Below, piece after piece: positions 16,682-24,596 of a stretch of DNA of 64,000 nt. The position numbers and the translations under genes were made by a program. The stretch's first letter is position 1. Each line of letters opens with the position of its first letter. Source of the stretch: Qipengyuania flava (GTDB taxonomy: Bacteria; Pseudomonadota; Alphaproteobacteria; Sphingomonadales; Sphingomonadaceae); assembly GCF_019448255.1 (NCBI RefSeq), contig NZ_CP080410.1, forward strand, positions 682,001-746,000. The letters are read 5' to 3'. The notes under the pieces are model-generated. The model saw only the letters and a program-made list of their open reading frames with translations, was not told the DNA's origin and did not search any database.

Positions 16682-17401
16682 ATGCGGATTATCTTCTCTC
16701 GCAAGGGGTTCGACAGCGCAGCCGGTGGCGGCCCGTCGCCGATTGTCGATGGACGCCCGTTGAGCCTGCCGATCCCGGCCGGTGCTGCCTCGCGCACGAC
16801 CTATGGCGATCTCGGCCTTGGCGACCACGCCGGCCGAGCGAGCCGCGGCAAGCTTGGCGCCAACGACCTGTGCCACCACGACCCCATGTTCCGGGCGGAC
16901 GGCACGTGCCTCTTCGGCCAGTGCGGCGCCGCGCAGACGCATCTTGAGAACCAGGGCGTGGGGATCGGTGATGTCTTCCTGTTCTTCGGGTTGTTCCGCG
17001 AAGAAGGCGAGGCGCCGCACCACCGCATCTTCGGCTATCTGAAGGTCGAGACGATCGCGCATCTGGCCGATAATATCCCTCAGGTGCTGCTCGACGCGGA
17101 TCACCCGCATGCGTTGGCTCTGCATGCAAGCAACGATGCTGTTTACGCAGGCGAAGGACGGCAGGCGGCGCGGGCGAGCGATGCGCTGCGCCTGACCGTC
17201 CCGGAAGGACCGCCATCGCTCTGGAAGAGGCCCGACTGGCTGAAACCCGGCGGCCTCACCTATCACGACCGCGCTGACCGTTGGCTGCGTGGTAGCCGGT
17301 TGCGCAGCGTGGCGCGCGGGCAGGAATTCGTCGCCGACATCGGGAGGCGGCAGGCGCCGCGTGCCTGGCTCGACAGGATTCTCGACGAGATCGGGCAATA
17401 A
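16682..17401 (+). CDS. Nmad3-like protein (putative nucleotide modification associated domain 3)
   Basis: The protein has 239 aa from ATG 16682. Conserved-looking blocks are MRIIFSRKGFDSAAGGGPSP at the N-terminus, GRPLSLPIP, TTYGDL, a HHDPMF centre, FGQCGAAQTHLENQGVG, GDVFLFFGLFR and HHRIFGYLKVE, with a C-terminal segment containing LTYHDRADRW. I recall this set as the Nmad3 family, proposed by comparative genomics to act near DNA- or nucleotide-modification systems; no reaction is established. No methyltransferase, restriction gene or phage gene lies beside it, so its context here is uninformative. No signal peptide or membrane helix is visible. Confidence 0.68.
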   Translation: MRIIFSRKGFDSAAGGGPSPIVDGRPLSLPIPAGAASRTTYGDLGLGDHAGRASRGKLGANDLCHHDPMFRADGTCLFGQCGAAQTHLENQGVGIGDVFLFFGLFREEGEAPHHRIFGYLKVETIAHLADNIPQVLLDADHPHALALHASNDAVYAGEGRQAARASDALRLTVPEGPPSLWKRPDWLKPGGLTYHDRADRWLRGSRLRSVARGQEFVADIGRRQAPRAWLDRILDEIGQ

Positions 17402-17462
17402 TCCCCGAATTATCCAGATTTGGTCAGGCGACGGGTAAGGATTTGCGGGTTACCTAGAACCC

Positions 17463-17524
17463 GGTACCGCGGCACTGCCTCGAGCCTTTCGGCCAGTCGC
17501 CCAATTCGGTAGGGTTGCGGTACC
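17463..17524. repeat. Inverted repeat between convergent genes
   Basis: The arms GGTACCGC (17463-17470) and GCGGTACC (17517-17524) are perfect 8-base complements around a 46-base centre that holds a small GCC-TTTC-GGC hairpin. The element fills part of the 132-base gap between the converging Nmad3-like and mmsB genes. Nothing else is seen in this gap. It may form a bidirectional transcription-end structure, but no clear T-run follows either side. Confidence 0.35.
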
Positions 17525-17533
17525 ACCCTTTTC

Positions 17534-18400
17534 CTACAGACTCTTGATAATCGCCGAGAAATCGAGCCCGCCGTTCTCCTCGGCGAAGGCTTCGTAGAGC
17601 TCGCGCGCGTGGGCGCCGAGCGGGGTCTTGGTGCCGGCGGTTTCCGCCGCTTCCATCGCGAGGCGAAGGTCCTTTAGCATCAGCGCGGTCGCGAAACCGC
17701 CCTTGTAGTCGTTGTCCGCCGGGCTCTGCACGCCGACACCGGGCATGGGCGTATAGGCGTTCAAGGACCAGCAATAGCCCGAGGACTGGCTGGAAATCTC
17801 GTAGAACTTCTGCGGGTCGAGGCCGAGTTTTTCGGCCATGTTCATCGCTTCCGCCGTGCCGATCATGCTGATCGCGAGCAGCATGTTGTTGCAGATCTTG
17901 GCCGTCTGGCCTGCGCCCGCGTCACCTGCGTGGATCACCGCCTTGCCCATCGCCTGCAGCACTTCTTCGGCGCGGGCGAAGGCCTTCTCGGTCCCGCCGA
18001 CCATGAAGGTGAGCGTACCGCCCGTCGCCGCCGCAATGCCGCCGGAAACCGGCGCATCGACCATGTCGTATCCCTTCGCGTTTGCGCTTTGGGCCAGTTC
18101 CTTGGCCGTGGCGACGTCGATTGTCGAACAGTCGAGCAGGATTGCCCCTTCGGGCGCGTGGCCAAACACATCGCCTTCGTAGACCGATTTCACGATGGCG
18201 CCGTTGGGCAGCATGGTGACGACCGCGTCGACGCCCTCGCAGGCGCGCTTGGCGTCGTCATAGGCGTCGCAGCCGCCGCTTTCGGCCGAGCCGCGCGCGT
18301 CGGGCGAGAGGTCGAAGGCGTTCACCTCGTGCCCCGCCTTGACGAGGTTCGCGGCCATCCCGCCGCCCATGTTGCCGAGACCGATGAAGGCGATTTTCAT
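17534..18400 (-). CDS. mmsB: 3-hydroxyisobutyrate dehydrogenase
   Basis: The protein has 288 aa, the usual length. The N-terminal NAD-binding motif is GLGNMGGGMAANLVKAGH. The substrate loop DAPVSGG and the catalytic-lysine segment GAGQTAKICNN are both present. The enzyme oxidises 3-hydroxyisobutyrate to methylmalonate semialdehyde, the step before MmsA in valine breakdown. It is the last gene of the nine-gene minus-strand operon; its ATG overlaps the stop of the small membrane protein gene by four bases. Confidence 0.94.
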   Translation of the reverse strand: MKIAFIGLGNMGGGMAANLVKAGHEVNAFDLSPDARGSAESGGCDAYDDAKRACEGVDAVVTMLPNGAIVKSVYEGDVFGHAPEGAILLDCSTIDVATAKELAQSANAKGYDMVDAPVSGGIAAATGGTLTFMVGGTEKAFARAEEVLQAMGKAVIHAGDAGAGQTAKICNNMLLAISMIGTAEAMNMAEKLGLDPQKFYEISSQSSGYCWSLNAYTPMPGVGVQSPADNDYKGGFATALMLKDLRLAMEAAETAGTKTPLGAHARELYEAFAEENGGLDFSAIIKSL

Positions 18401-18669
18401 GTCTTACTCCGATTCTTCAGGAAGCGAGCAGCTGCGGCTCCGACGAGATAAGTAAGGCCGCAATAGGCGCTGAGCATGGCAGCGAGGATCACGAGGACCC
18501 CGTCCGGCTGTCCGTAAAGGAACGACAGGACGAGGACTCCTACGAACACGAAGACTGTGACGACGCTGGCGGTCAAGATCACTCCTAGCCGCGTTGCGAA
18601 GCCCATCAGGATGCCAAACACAGCAAAGGCGCCCGCAACGCTCTCGAGGAAGAGAGGGGGCAGCTCCAC
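18397..18669 (-). CDS. Small membrane protein in the valine operon
   Basis: The 90-residue hydrophobic protein has three likely membrane helices (about residues 8-28, 32-52 and 55-80) and a basic tail (RFLKNRSKT). It is not a family I recognise. The GTG start at 18669 lies only four bases after the enoyl-CoA hydratase stop, and its own stop overlaps the mmsB start, so it is clearly embedded in the operon. A role in uptake or export, or as an assembly factor, would be a guess. Confidence 0.65.
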   Translation of the reverse strand: MELPPLFLESVAGAFAVFGILMGFATRLGVILTASVVTVFVFVGVLVLSFLYGQPDGVLVILAAMLSAYCGLTYLVGAAAARFLKNRSKT

Positions 18670-18673
18670 GTGA

Positions 18674-19456
18674 TCAGCGCCCCTTCCAGGTCCCTTCGCG
18701 CTTTTCGACGAAGGCGGCCATGCCTTCCTTCTTGTCCTCGCTCGCAGTGAGGATCTGGAAGATGCGGCGTTCGATGATCAGGCCCTGGTCGAGGCTGGTT
18801 TCGAAAGCAGCATTGACCATTTCCTTGTTCGCGATGGCGGCCATCGGAGGCTTGCTCGCGATGGTCGCAGCGGTCTTCATGGCTTCATCGACCAGCGTGT
18901 CATGCGGCACGACGCGTGCGACGAGGTTGGCGCGCTCGGCTTCCTCGGCGCCCATCATGCGGCCGGTCAGGCACATTTCCATGGCCTTCGACTTGCCGAT
19001 AGCCTTCGTGAGGCGCTGGCTGCCGCCCATGCCGGGCGCGACGCCGAGGTTGATTTCGGGCTGGCCGAACTTGGCGTTCTCCGAGGCGATGATGAAGTCT
19101 GCCATCATCGCAAGCTCGCACCCGCCGCCCAGTGCGAAGCCATTCACCGCGGCGATCCACGGCTTGCGGGTCTTTTTGACGATCTCGCTCGTCCACGGGC
19201 TGAAGAAATCATCGAGGTAGAAGTCGGCCGCCGCCTTCTCGCTCATTTCCTTGATGTCGGCACCGGCTGCAAAGGCCTTGTCGCCCGAACCGGTGAGGAC
19301 GGCGCACAGCTGGCTGCTGTCGGCCTGGTAGGCGGCAAAGGCCTCGATCAGCTCCTCCAGCACCTTGCTGTTGAGCGCGTTCAGCGCCTTGGGGCGATTG
19401 AGGGTGATCAGCGTGACGGCATCGCGCTGTTCGACGGTTATCGTTTCGAAGCTCAT
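18674..19456 (-). CDS. Enoyl-CoA hydratase
   Basis: The crotonase-family protein has 260 aa from the ATG at 19456, which overlaps the upstream stop (ATGA). An ATG at 19468 would add four residues. Crotonase motifs include LNRPKALNALN, the oxyanion-hole segment FAAGADIKEM, and GGGCELAMMADFIIAS with the first catalytic Glu; a second Glu is in GQPEINLGVAPGMGG. Length and sequence match short-chain enoyl-CoA hydratases. In this operon it should hydrate methacrylyl-CoA to 3-hydroxyisobutyryl-CoA. Confidence 0.93.
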   Translation of the reverse strand: MSFETITVEQRDAVTLITLNRPKALNALNSKVLEELIEAFAAYQADSSQLCAVLTGSGDKAFAAGADIKEMSEKAAADFYLDDFFSPWTSEIVKKTRKPWIAAVNGFALGGGCELAMMADFIIASENAKFGQPEINLGVAPGMGGSQRLTKAIGKSKAMEMCLTGRMMGAEEAERANLVARVVPHDTLVDEAMKTAATIASKPPMAAIANKEMVNAAFETSLDQGLIIERRIFQILTASEDKKEGMAAFVEKREGTWKGR

Positions 19457-20508
19457 AGGGGTTTCCATTCCTCATCGGCGGGCAGCGGGGCAAAGATCTG
19501 GTCGAGCAGGTCCTCGCTCACGCCCTCGGGGGTGGCCGGATCCCATTTGGGATCGTTCGTCTTGTCCACGATCACCGCGCGCACGCCCTCGGCAAAATCG
19601 GGGCGGGTCAGCACGCGGCTGGCGATGCGGTATTCCATGACCATGTTGTCGGCAAAGCTGTCGAGGCCCTCGCTGGTCGCCAGCTGGCGCAGCGCGACCT
19701 TGCAAGTCTGGGGGCTCTTGGTGCCGAGCGTGTCACGCTCCTTGATCGCCCATTCGTCGCCGTCCTCGGCCGCCTGTTCGAGGCTGGCGAGGATGTCCTC
19801 GTAGCTATCGGAGGCGAAGTGCTTGCGGATCTTGTCCGCATTGCCCTCGATCCGCGCCTTGGGCGGGGTGCCGACCATTTCGGACAGCACGCCGGGGATG
19901 CGGGTGGGCTTTTCGATGATGCGCGCCTTGGCGTCGGCAATCATCTCGCACGGCAGGTAGTGTGTGGCGATCCCGGCCCACAAGCATTCCGCCCCGTCGA
20001 GCCGCGCGCCGGTGAGCGCGAGAAACTGGCCGAGCCGCCCGCCGAGGCGCGAGAGATGCCAGCCGCCGCCCACGTCGGGGAACAGGCCGATGCCGGTTTC
20101 GGGCATGGCAAAACGCGTGTTCTCGGTCGCGACGCGGTACTTACATGGGAGCGCTATGCCCACGCCGCCGCCCATGGTGATGCCGTCCATGAAAGCCACG
20201 ATCGGCTTTTCGTAGGTCATCATCTGGTGGTTGAGCTGGTACTCGTCGTGGAAGAACTTGCGCCCGCTAGTCCCCCCATCGTTCAGGGCCGAATGGCGCA
20301 GCAGATTGATGTCGCCCCCGGCACAGAAACCGCGTCCTTCGGCATGGTCGAGGATGACGGCCTCGATTTCCTCGTCCTCGGCCCATTCGGTGAGCGCCGC
20401 ACTCATCGCGTGGCACATGTCGAGCGTCAGCGCATGCAGCGCCTTGGGACGATTGAGCGAGATATGGCCGACGCGGCCATGGCGGTGGATCAGGATGTCG
20501 TCGGTCAT
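19453..20508 (-). CDS. 3-hydroxyisobutyryl-CoA hydrolase
   Basis: The protein has 351 aa, longer than a plain hydratase and typical of the HIBCH branch of the crotonase family. Motifs are LNRPKALHALT, GRGFCAGGDINLLR, ITMGGGVGIALPCKYRVA and MPETGIGLFPDVGGGW. The enzyme frees 3-hydroxyisobutyrate from CoA, which supplies MmsB. The ATG at 20508 overlaps the acyl-CoA dehydrogenase stop (ATGA), and its stop overlaps the hydratase start, giving a run of three coupled genes. Confidence 0.92.
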   Translation of the reverse strand: MTDDILIHRHGRVGHISLNRPKALHALTLDMCHAMSAALTEWAEDEEIEAVILDHAEGRGFCAGGDINLLRHSALNDGGTSGRKFFHDEYQLNHQMMTYEKPIVAFMDGITMGGGVGIALPCKYRVATENTRFAMPETGIGLFPDVGGGWHLSRLGGRLGQFLALTGARLDGAECLWAGIATHYLPCEMIADAKARIIEKPTRIPGVLSEMVGTPPKARIEGNADKIRKHFASDSYEDILASLEQAAEDGDEWAIKERDTLGTKSPQTCKVALRQLATSEGLDSFADNMVMEYRIASRVLTRPDFAEGVRAVIVDKTNDPKWDPATPEGVSEDLLDQIFAPLPADEEWKPL

Positions 20509-21659
20509 TGGCGGAGCATCTCCCGGCCCACGATCATGCGCATCACCTGGTTGGTCCCTTCGAGGATCGAGTGGACGCGAAGGTCGCGCCAGAAGCGCTC
20601 GATCGGGTATTCCTTCAGATAGCCGTAGCCGCCGAAGAGCTGCAGCGCGTTGTTGACCACATTGCTGCCGCTGTCGGTCGCCAACCGTTTGGCCATGGCA
20701 GAGAACTTGCTCTTGTCGGGCGCGTTGTCGGTGACCTTGGCCGCTGCGAGGTAAAGCAGCGCGCGCGCCGCCTCCAGCTCGGTCGCCATGTCGGCGAGCA
20801 TGAACTGGGTGTTCTGGAAATCGGCGATCGGCTGGCCGAACTGCTGGCGCTCCTTGGTGTACTTCACCGCCTCGTCGAGGCAGCGCTGCGCGCCGCCCAG
20901 CGAACAGGCGCCGATGTTCAGGCGCCCGCCGTCGAGGCCCATCATGGCGTAGCGGAAGCCGTCGCCTTCGGGGCCGACGCGGTTCGATACCGGCACGCGC
21001 GCGTCTTCGAAGATCAGCTGCGCGGTCGGGCTGGCGTTCCAGCCGAGCTTCTTTTCCGGCTTGCCGAAGGAGACGCCGGGGGTGTCCTTGTCGATGACGA
21101 GGCAGGTGATGCCCTTGGTCTTGTGCTCGCCGGTGCGGACCATGGTGACGTAGACGTCGTTGAAGCCACTTCCGGAAATGAACTGCTTGGTGCCGTTCAG
21201 AACATAATGGTCGCCATCTAGCTTGGCAGTGGTCTTGAGGCCCGCCGCGTCCGAACCGCTGCCGGGCTCGGTCAGCGCATAGCTGGCGACCTTTTCCATC
21301 GTCACGAGATCGGGAAGGTATTTCGCCTTCAGCTGCTCGCCGGCGAAGCGGTCGATCATCCATGCGGCCATGTTGTGGATCGAAATGAACGAGCTGGTGG
21401 CCGCGCAGCCATAGGCCATGGCTTCCATGATCAGCGCAGCCTCGAGGCGTCCGAGGCCGATGCCGCCCGATTCTTCGGACACGTAGATCGCGCCGAAGCC
21501 GAGCTCGGCGCTCTGCTTGATCACGTCGATGGGGAAGTGCGATTTTTCGTCCCATTCGCCCGCAAAGGGGGTGATATTGTCGGCGGTGAAGCGCTGCGCC
21601 ATCTCCTGGATCGCGAGCTGTTCTTCAGTGAGCTGGAATTGTCCTGCATTCGTAGTCAT
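20505..21659 (-). CDS. Acyl-CoA dehydrogenase, probable isobutyryl-CoA dehydrogenase
   Basis: The protein has 384 aa from ATG 21659. Acyl-CoA dehydrogenase signatures are YALTEPGSGSDAAGLKT, the FAD-binding region FISGSGF and the C-terminal RDLRVHSILEGTNQVMRMIVGREM, with the catalytic Glu in LEGTN. The operon context (hydratase, 3-hydroxyisobutyryl-CoA hydrolase, mmsA, mmsB) points to isobutyryl-CoA as the substrate and methacrylyl-CoA as the product. 2-methylbutyryl-CoA is a possible second substrate. The 49-base gap to the RidA gene contains nothing notable. Confidence 0.92.
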   Translation of the reverse strand: MTTNAGQFQLTEEQLAIQEMAQRFTADNITPFAGEWDEKSHFPIDVIKQSAELGFGAIYVSEESGGIGLGRLEAALIMEAMAYGCAATSSFISIHNMAAWMIDRFAGEQLKAKYLPDLVTMEKVASYALTEPGSGSDAAGLKTTAKLDGDHYVLNGTKQFISGSGFNDVYVTMVRTGEHKTKGITCLVIDKDTPGVSFGKPEKKLGWNASPTAQLIFEDARVPVSNRVGPEGDGFRYAMMGLDGGRLNIGACSLGGAQRCLDEAVKYTKERQQFGQPIADFQNTQFMLADMATELEAARALLYLAAAKVTDNAPDKSKFSAMAKRLATDSGSNVVNNALQLFGGYGYLKEYPIERFWRDLRVHSILEGTNQVMRMIVGREMLRQ

Positions 21660-21708
21660 GTCGCGCGCTCTAGCCGTGCTGGTGACGCTAGGGAAGGGGC
21701 AGCGAGGG

Positions 21709-22098
21709 TCAGCTGCTAACGATTGCTTCCGCCTCGATCTCGACCTTCCATTCCTTGCGGCAGAGCCAGGCCACGCCTGCCATTGTTGCGGCAGGGCTGG
21801 CCTCGCCGAAAAAGCGCGCATGCACCGCGCCAACCGCGTCCTGGTCCTCGAAGTCTGTCAGCAGCATTCGGGTGCGCACCACGTCCTTCGCGCTGCCGCC
21901 AAGCTCCTCTATGGCGCGCAGGATCAGAACGAAGCAGCGTTCGGCCTGCGCGGCGGCATCGCCCTTGGTTGACGAGCCATCGTCCTCGACCGGACCGGTC
22001 CCGGCGACGACGATACGGTTACCCTCGCGCACCGCGCGGGCAAAGCCGAACTGCTTTTCGTACGGAGAGCCGGTGAAGGCGTGGCGGCGGGTGCTCAC
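21709..22098 (-). CDS. RidA family protein
   Basis: This 129-aa protein of the RidA/YjgF fold shows the family pattern GNRIVVAGTGP, QAERCFVLILRAIEELGGSAKDVVRTRMLLTD and the C-terminal E-x-E-A-I. RidA proteins deaminate reactive enamine/imine intermediates made during amino-acid metabolism, which fits the valine operon. A key Arg (VVRTRM) is present. The start is GTG at 22098, overlapping the preceding stop (GTGA). Confidence 0.85.
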   Translation of the reverse strand: MSTRRHAFTGSPYEKQFGFARAVREGNRIVVAGTGPVEDDGSSTKGDAAAQAERCFVLILRAIEELGGSAKDVVRTRMLLTDFEDQDAVGAVHARFFGEASPAATMAGVAWLCRKEWKVEIEAEAIVSS

Positions 22099-22403
22099 CC
22101 GCAGGTGATCTCGACGATCTTCATTGCCTCGTCATAGCGCACGTTCACGCGGTTGACGCGGTAGTCCATCGTCCAGGCCGAATTGGGCGGACCCCAGCGC
22201 AGGACCTCGGCGCCGCTTTCCTTGAGGATCGCCGCGCCCATCCCCTCGGTCGCGTCGTGGCCGATATGGTATTGCACGGGTGCCGGGTCGCACTGGGCGA
22301 GCGCAGCGTCGGGCGATGCGTTTGCGGCGGTATCCCCCGGTTCGGAATAGCCCGCGCAGGCGGCAAGCGGCAGTACGCTGGCGGCAAGTATCAGGATGCG
22401 CAT
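22095..22403 (-). CDS. I78-family peptidase inhibitor-like lipoprotein
   Basis: The 102-residue protein starts at ATG 22403 with AGGGAGAG just upstream. A signal peptide ends in the lipobox LAAC (Cys16), so it is probably a lipoprotein. The mature part has the I78 inhibitor layout: CDPAPVQYHIG, GMGAAILKESGAEVLRW, WTMDYRVNRVNVRYDEAMKIVEITCG. Members of this family bind serine or other peptidases. Why it sits in the valine operon is unclear; it may simply share the promoter. Confidence 0.78.
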   Translation of the reverse strand: MRILILAASVLPLAACAGYSEPGDTAANASPDAALAQCDPAPVQYHIGHDATEGMGAAILKESGAEVLRWGPPNSAWTMDYRVNRVNVRYDEAMKIVEITCG

Positions 22404-22414
22404 ATTCTCTCTCC

Positions 22415-22891
22415 CTATTCGCACTTCTTGAGCGGCATCGGTTCGAACCGGTCGTCGTCCGGGAACGTGGGCGTCAGCGTCTCTCCATTGTCCGACAGGG
22501 TGAACACACGCTCCATCTCCCAAGTCTCGCCTTCGCCTGCCATCGCGAGCGTCACGGTGATCCGGTCGGGTCCCTCGACTTCGATGGAGGTAACCTCGCC
22601 ATAGCTTTCGTAGAATTGCATCGCCTTGGGCGTGATTTCCACGCGAAGGTCGGATTCGGGCGCGCAGGTGCCTTCGACATAGTCCCACACGCCAAGGAAG
22701 GCTTCGGGGATCGTATCGGCGGTCGCAAACGGGGGCGGGCCGGCGCCATCGCCAATCCCGCCATCCGGTTCGACCGGCATCATCGTAGGTTCGCTTGTCG
22801 GCTCTTCAGCCTCCCCGCCACTCGGCGAGCAGGCGGACAGCCCAAGGCCGGCCAGCAGCGCGAGGGGGAGGAAATGGGTTCTCTTCAGCAT
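22415..22891 (-). CDS. Putative lipoprotein of unknown function
   Basis: The protein has 158 aa. Residues 1-21 form a lipoprotein signal peptide ending in LSAC (Cys21). A Pro/Glu-rich linker follows, then a compact beta-rich domain (residues 65-158) beginning with IPEAFLGVWDYVEG and ending in DRFEPMPLKKCE, with two cysteines that could pair. The domain start resembles small periplasmic proteins of Sphingomonads; I assign no function. It lies between mmsA and the I78-like gene, 11 bases from the latter. Confidence 0.7.
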   Translation of the reverse strand: MLKRTHFLPLALLAGLGLSACSPSGGEAEEPTSEPTMMPVEPDGGIGDGAGPPPFATADTIPEAFLGVWDYVEGTCAPESDLRVEITPKAMQFYESYGEVTSIEVEGPDRITVTLAMAGEGETWEMERVFTLSDNGETLTPTFPDDDRFEPMPLKKCE

Positions 22892-22917
22892 CGCATTCTC
22901 TCCCCTTCCGCTGCGCC

Positions 22918-24414
22918 TTACCCCATCGTCGGGATGACGAAGGCGTTGGAACCGTCGCCGCCGCCATCGGGCCAGCGCTGGGTTACCTTCTTCGCCTTGG
23001 TCCAGAAGCGCAAGCCTTCCATGCCGTACTGGTCGATGTCGCCGAAGCCGGAGCGCTTCCAGCCGCCGAAGCTGTGGTAGCTCACCGGCACGGGGATCGG
23101 CACGTTGATGCCGACCATGCCGACGTTCACGCGGTGCGCGAATTCGCGGGCGGCGTGGCCGTTACGTGTGAAGATGGCGACGCCGTTGCCATACTGGTGC
23201 TCGCTCGGCAGGCGCACGGCCTCCTCGAAGTCTGCGGCGCGCACGATCTGGAGGACCGGGCCGAAAATTTCTTCCTTGTAGCTTTCCATGTCGGTGGTCA
23301 CGCGGTCGAGCAGTGTCGGGCCGACAAAGAAGCCTTTCTCATGGCCCTGCAGGCTGAAGCCGCGCCCGTCGATAACGACTTCGGCGCCTTCCTTTTCCGC
23401 CGTGTCGATCCAGCCTTCGACACGCGCCTTGTGCTCGGGCGTGACGACGGGGCCGTAATGCGCGTCCTTGTCGGTGGAGACGCCCACGCGCAGCGCATTG
23501 ATCGCGGGGATCAGCTTTTCGCGCAGGTCGTCGGCGGTCTTTTCGCCGACAGGCACAACCACGGGAAGCGCCATGCAGCGCTCGCCGGCCGAGCCGAAAG
23601 CGGCGCCGGCAAGATCGTTCACGACCTGGTCGAGGTCGGCATCGGGCATGACTATGCCGTGGTTCTTCGCGCCGCCCATGGCCTGGACGCGCTTACCGGC
23701 GGCAACGCCGCGCTTGTAGACGTAATGCGCGATGTCGGAGGAGCCGACGAAGCTGACAGCGGCGATGTCCTCATGGTCGAGGATCGCATCGACCATTTCC
23801 TTGTCGCCGTGGACGACCTGCAGCAGCCCTTCGGGCGCGCCCGCTTCGAGGAACAGTTCGGCAAGACGCACCGGCACGCTGGGATCGCGTTCCGACGGCT
23901 TGAGGATGAAGGCGTTGCCGGCCGCGATTGCCATGCCGAACATCCACATCGGGATCATGGCCGGGAAGTTGAAGGGCGTAATCCCCGCACCGATGCCGAG
24001 CGGCTGGCGCATCGAATAGACGTCGATGCCGGGGCCTGCGCCCTGCGTGTACTCGCCCTTCAGCGCCTGCGGGATGCCGCAGGCGAACTCGATAACCTCG
24101 AGCCCGCGCTGCACATCGCCATGCGCGTCGTCGACGACCTTGCCGTGCTCGCTGGCGAGCAGCTCGGCCAGCTCCTGCTTGTTCGCTTCGACGAGGCGCT
24201 TGAACTCGAACATCACGCGGGCGCGCTTCTGCGGGTTGGTCGCGGCCCATTCGGGCTGCACCTTCTTGGCTGCGGCAACCGCCTGTTCGAGCAGGGCGGC
24301 ATCGCCAAGGCCGACTTCGGCCTGCACTTCGCCCGTGGACGGGTTCCAGATCTTGTGGGTGCGCGCGGCCGAGCCAGCGGCTCCGCCAACGATGAAATGG
24401 TCAACCTGACGCAT
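22918..24414 (-). CDS. mmsA: Methylmalonate-semialdehyde dehydrogenase (CoA-acylating)
   Basis: The protein has 498 aa, the normal length of the ALDH6 family. The ITPFNFPAMIPMWM segment and the catalytic-cysteine motif GERCMALPVVVP are distinctive of MmsA; FVGSS and GGAKNHGIVMPDAD are also present. It converts methylmalonate semialdehyde to propionyl-CoA, NADH and CO2, closing valine degradation. It is the first gene of the nine-gene operon; the 182 bases upstream to the MBL gene must hold the promoter. Confidence 0.95.
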   Translation of the reverse strand: MRQVDHFIVGGAAGSAARTHKIWNPSTGEVQAEVGLGDAALLEQAVAAAKKVQPEWAATNPQKRARVMFEFKRLVEANKQELAELLASEHGKVVDDAHGDVQRGLEVIEFACGIPQALKGEYTQGAGPGIDVYSMRQPLGIGAGITPFNFPAMIPMWMFGMAIAAGNAFILKPSERDPSVPVRLAELFLEAGAPEGLLQVVHGDKEMVDAILDHEDIAAVSFVGSSDIAHYVYKRGVAAGKRVQAMGGAKNHGIVMPDADLDQVVNDLAGAAFGSAGERCMALPVVVPVGEKTADDLREKLIPAINALRVGVSTDKDAHYGPVVTPEHKARVEGWIDTAEKEGAEVVIDGRGFSLQGHEKGFFVGPTLLDRVTTDMESYKEEIFGPVLQIVRAADFEEAVRLPSEHQYGNGVAIFTRNGHAAREFAHRVNVGMVGINVPIPVPVSYHSFGGWKRSGFGDIDQYGMEGLRFWTKAKKVTQRWPDGGGDGSNAFVIPTMG

Positions 24415-24596
24415 GGAGTATCCTCTCGTTTCCTTGGCAACGGGCCATAGCCGCGCAAGGTCCTAAATCAACCGGTTTCAGGTGAAACCGCCTGCCTGCG
24501 CGGTTGGCCGCAAGGAGGAGCGGCTTTGCCCGATCCGGTCGCTCGCGGTTCCCAAGCGCCGCGCACCATGACACCCTGCATAAGGGGAGGAGTATC

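Noticed and set aside
17454-17774. Short minus-strand frame running from mmsB into the gap
   Set aside because: Most of it is a shadow of mmsB and the unique tail has no start codon of its own.
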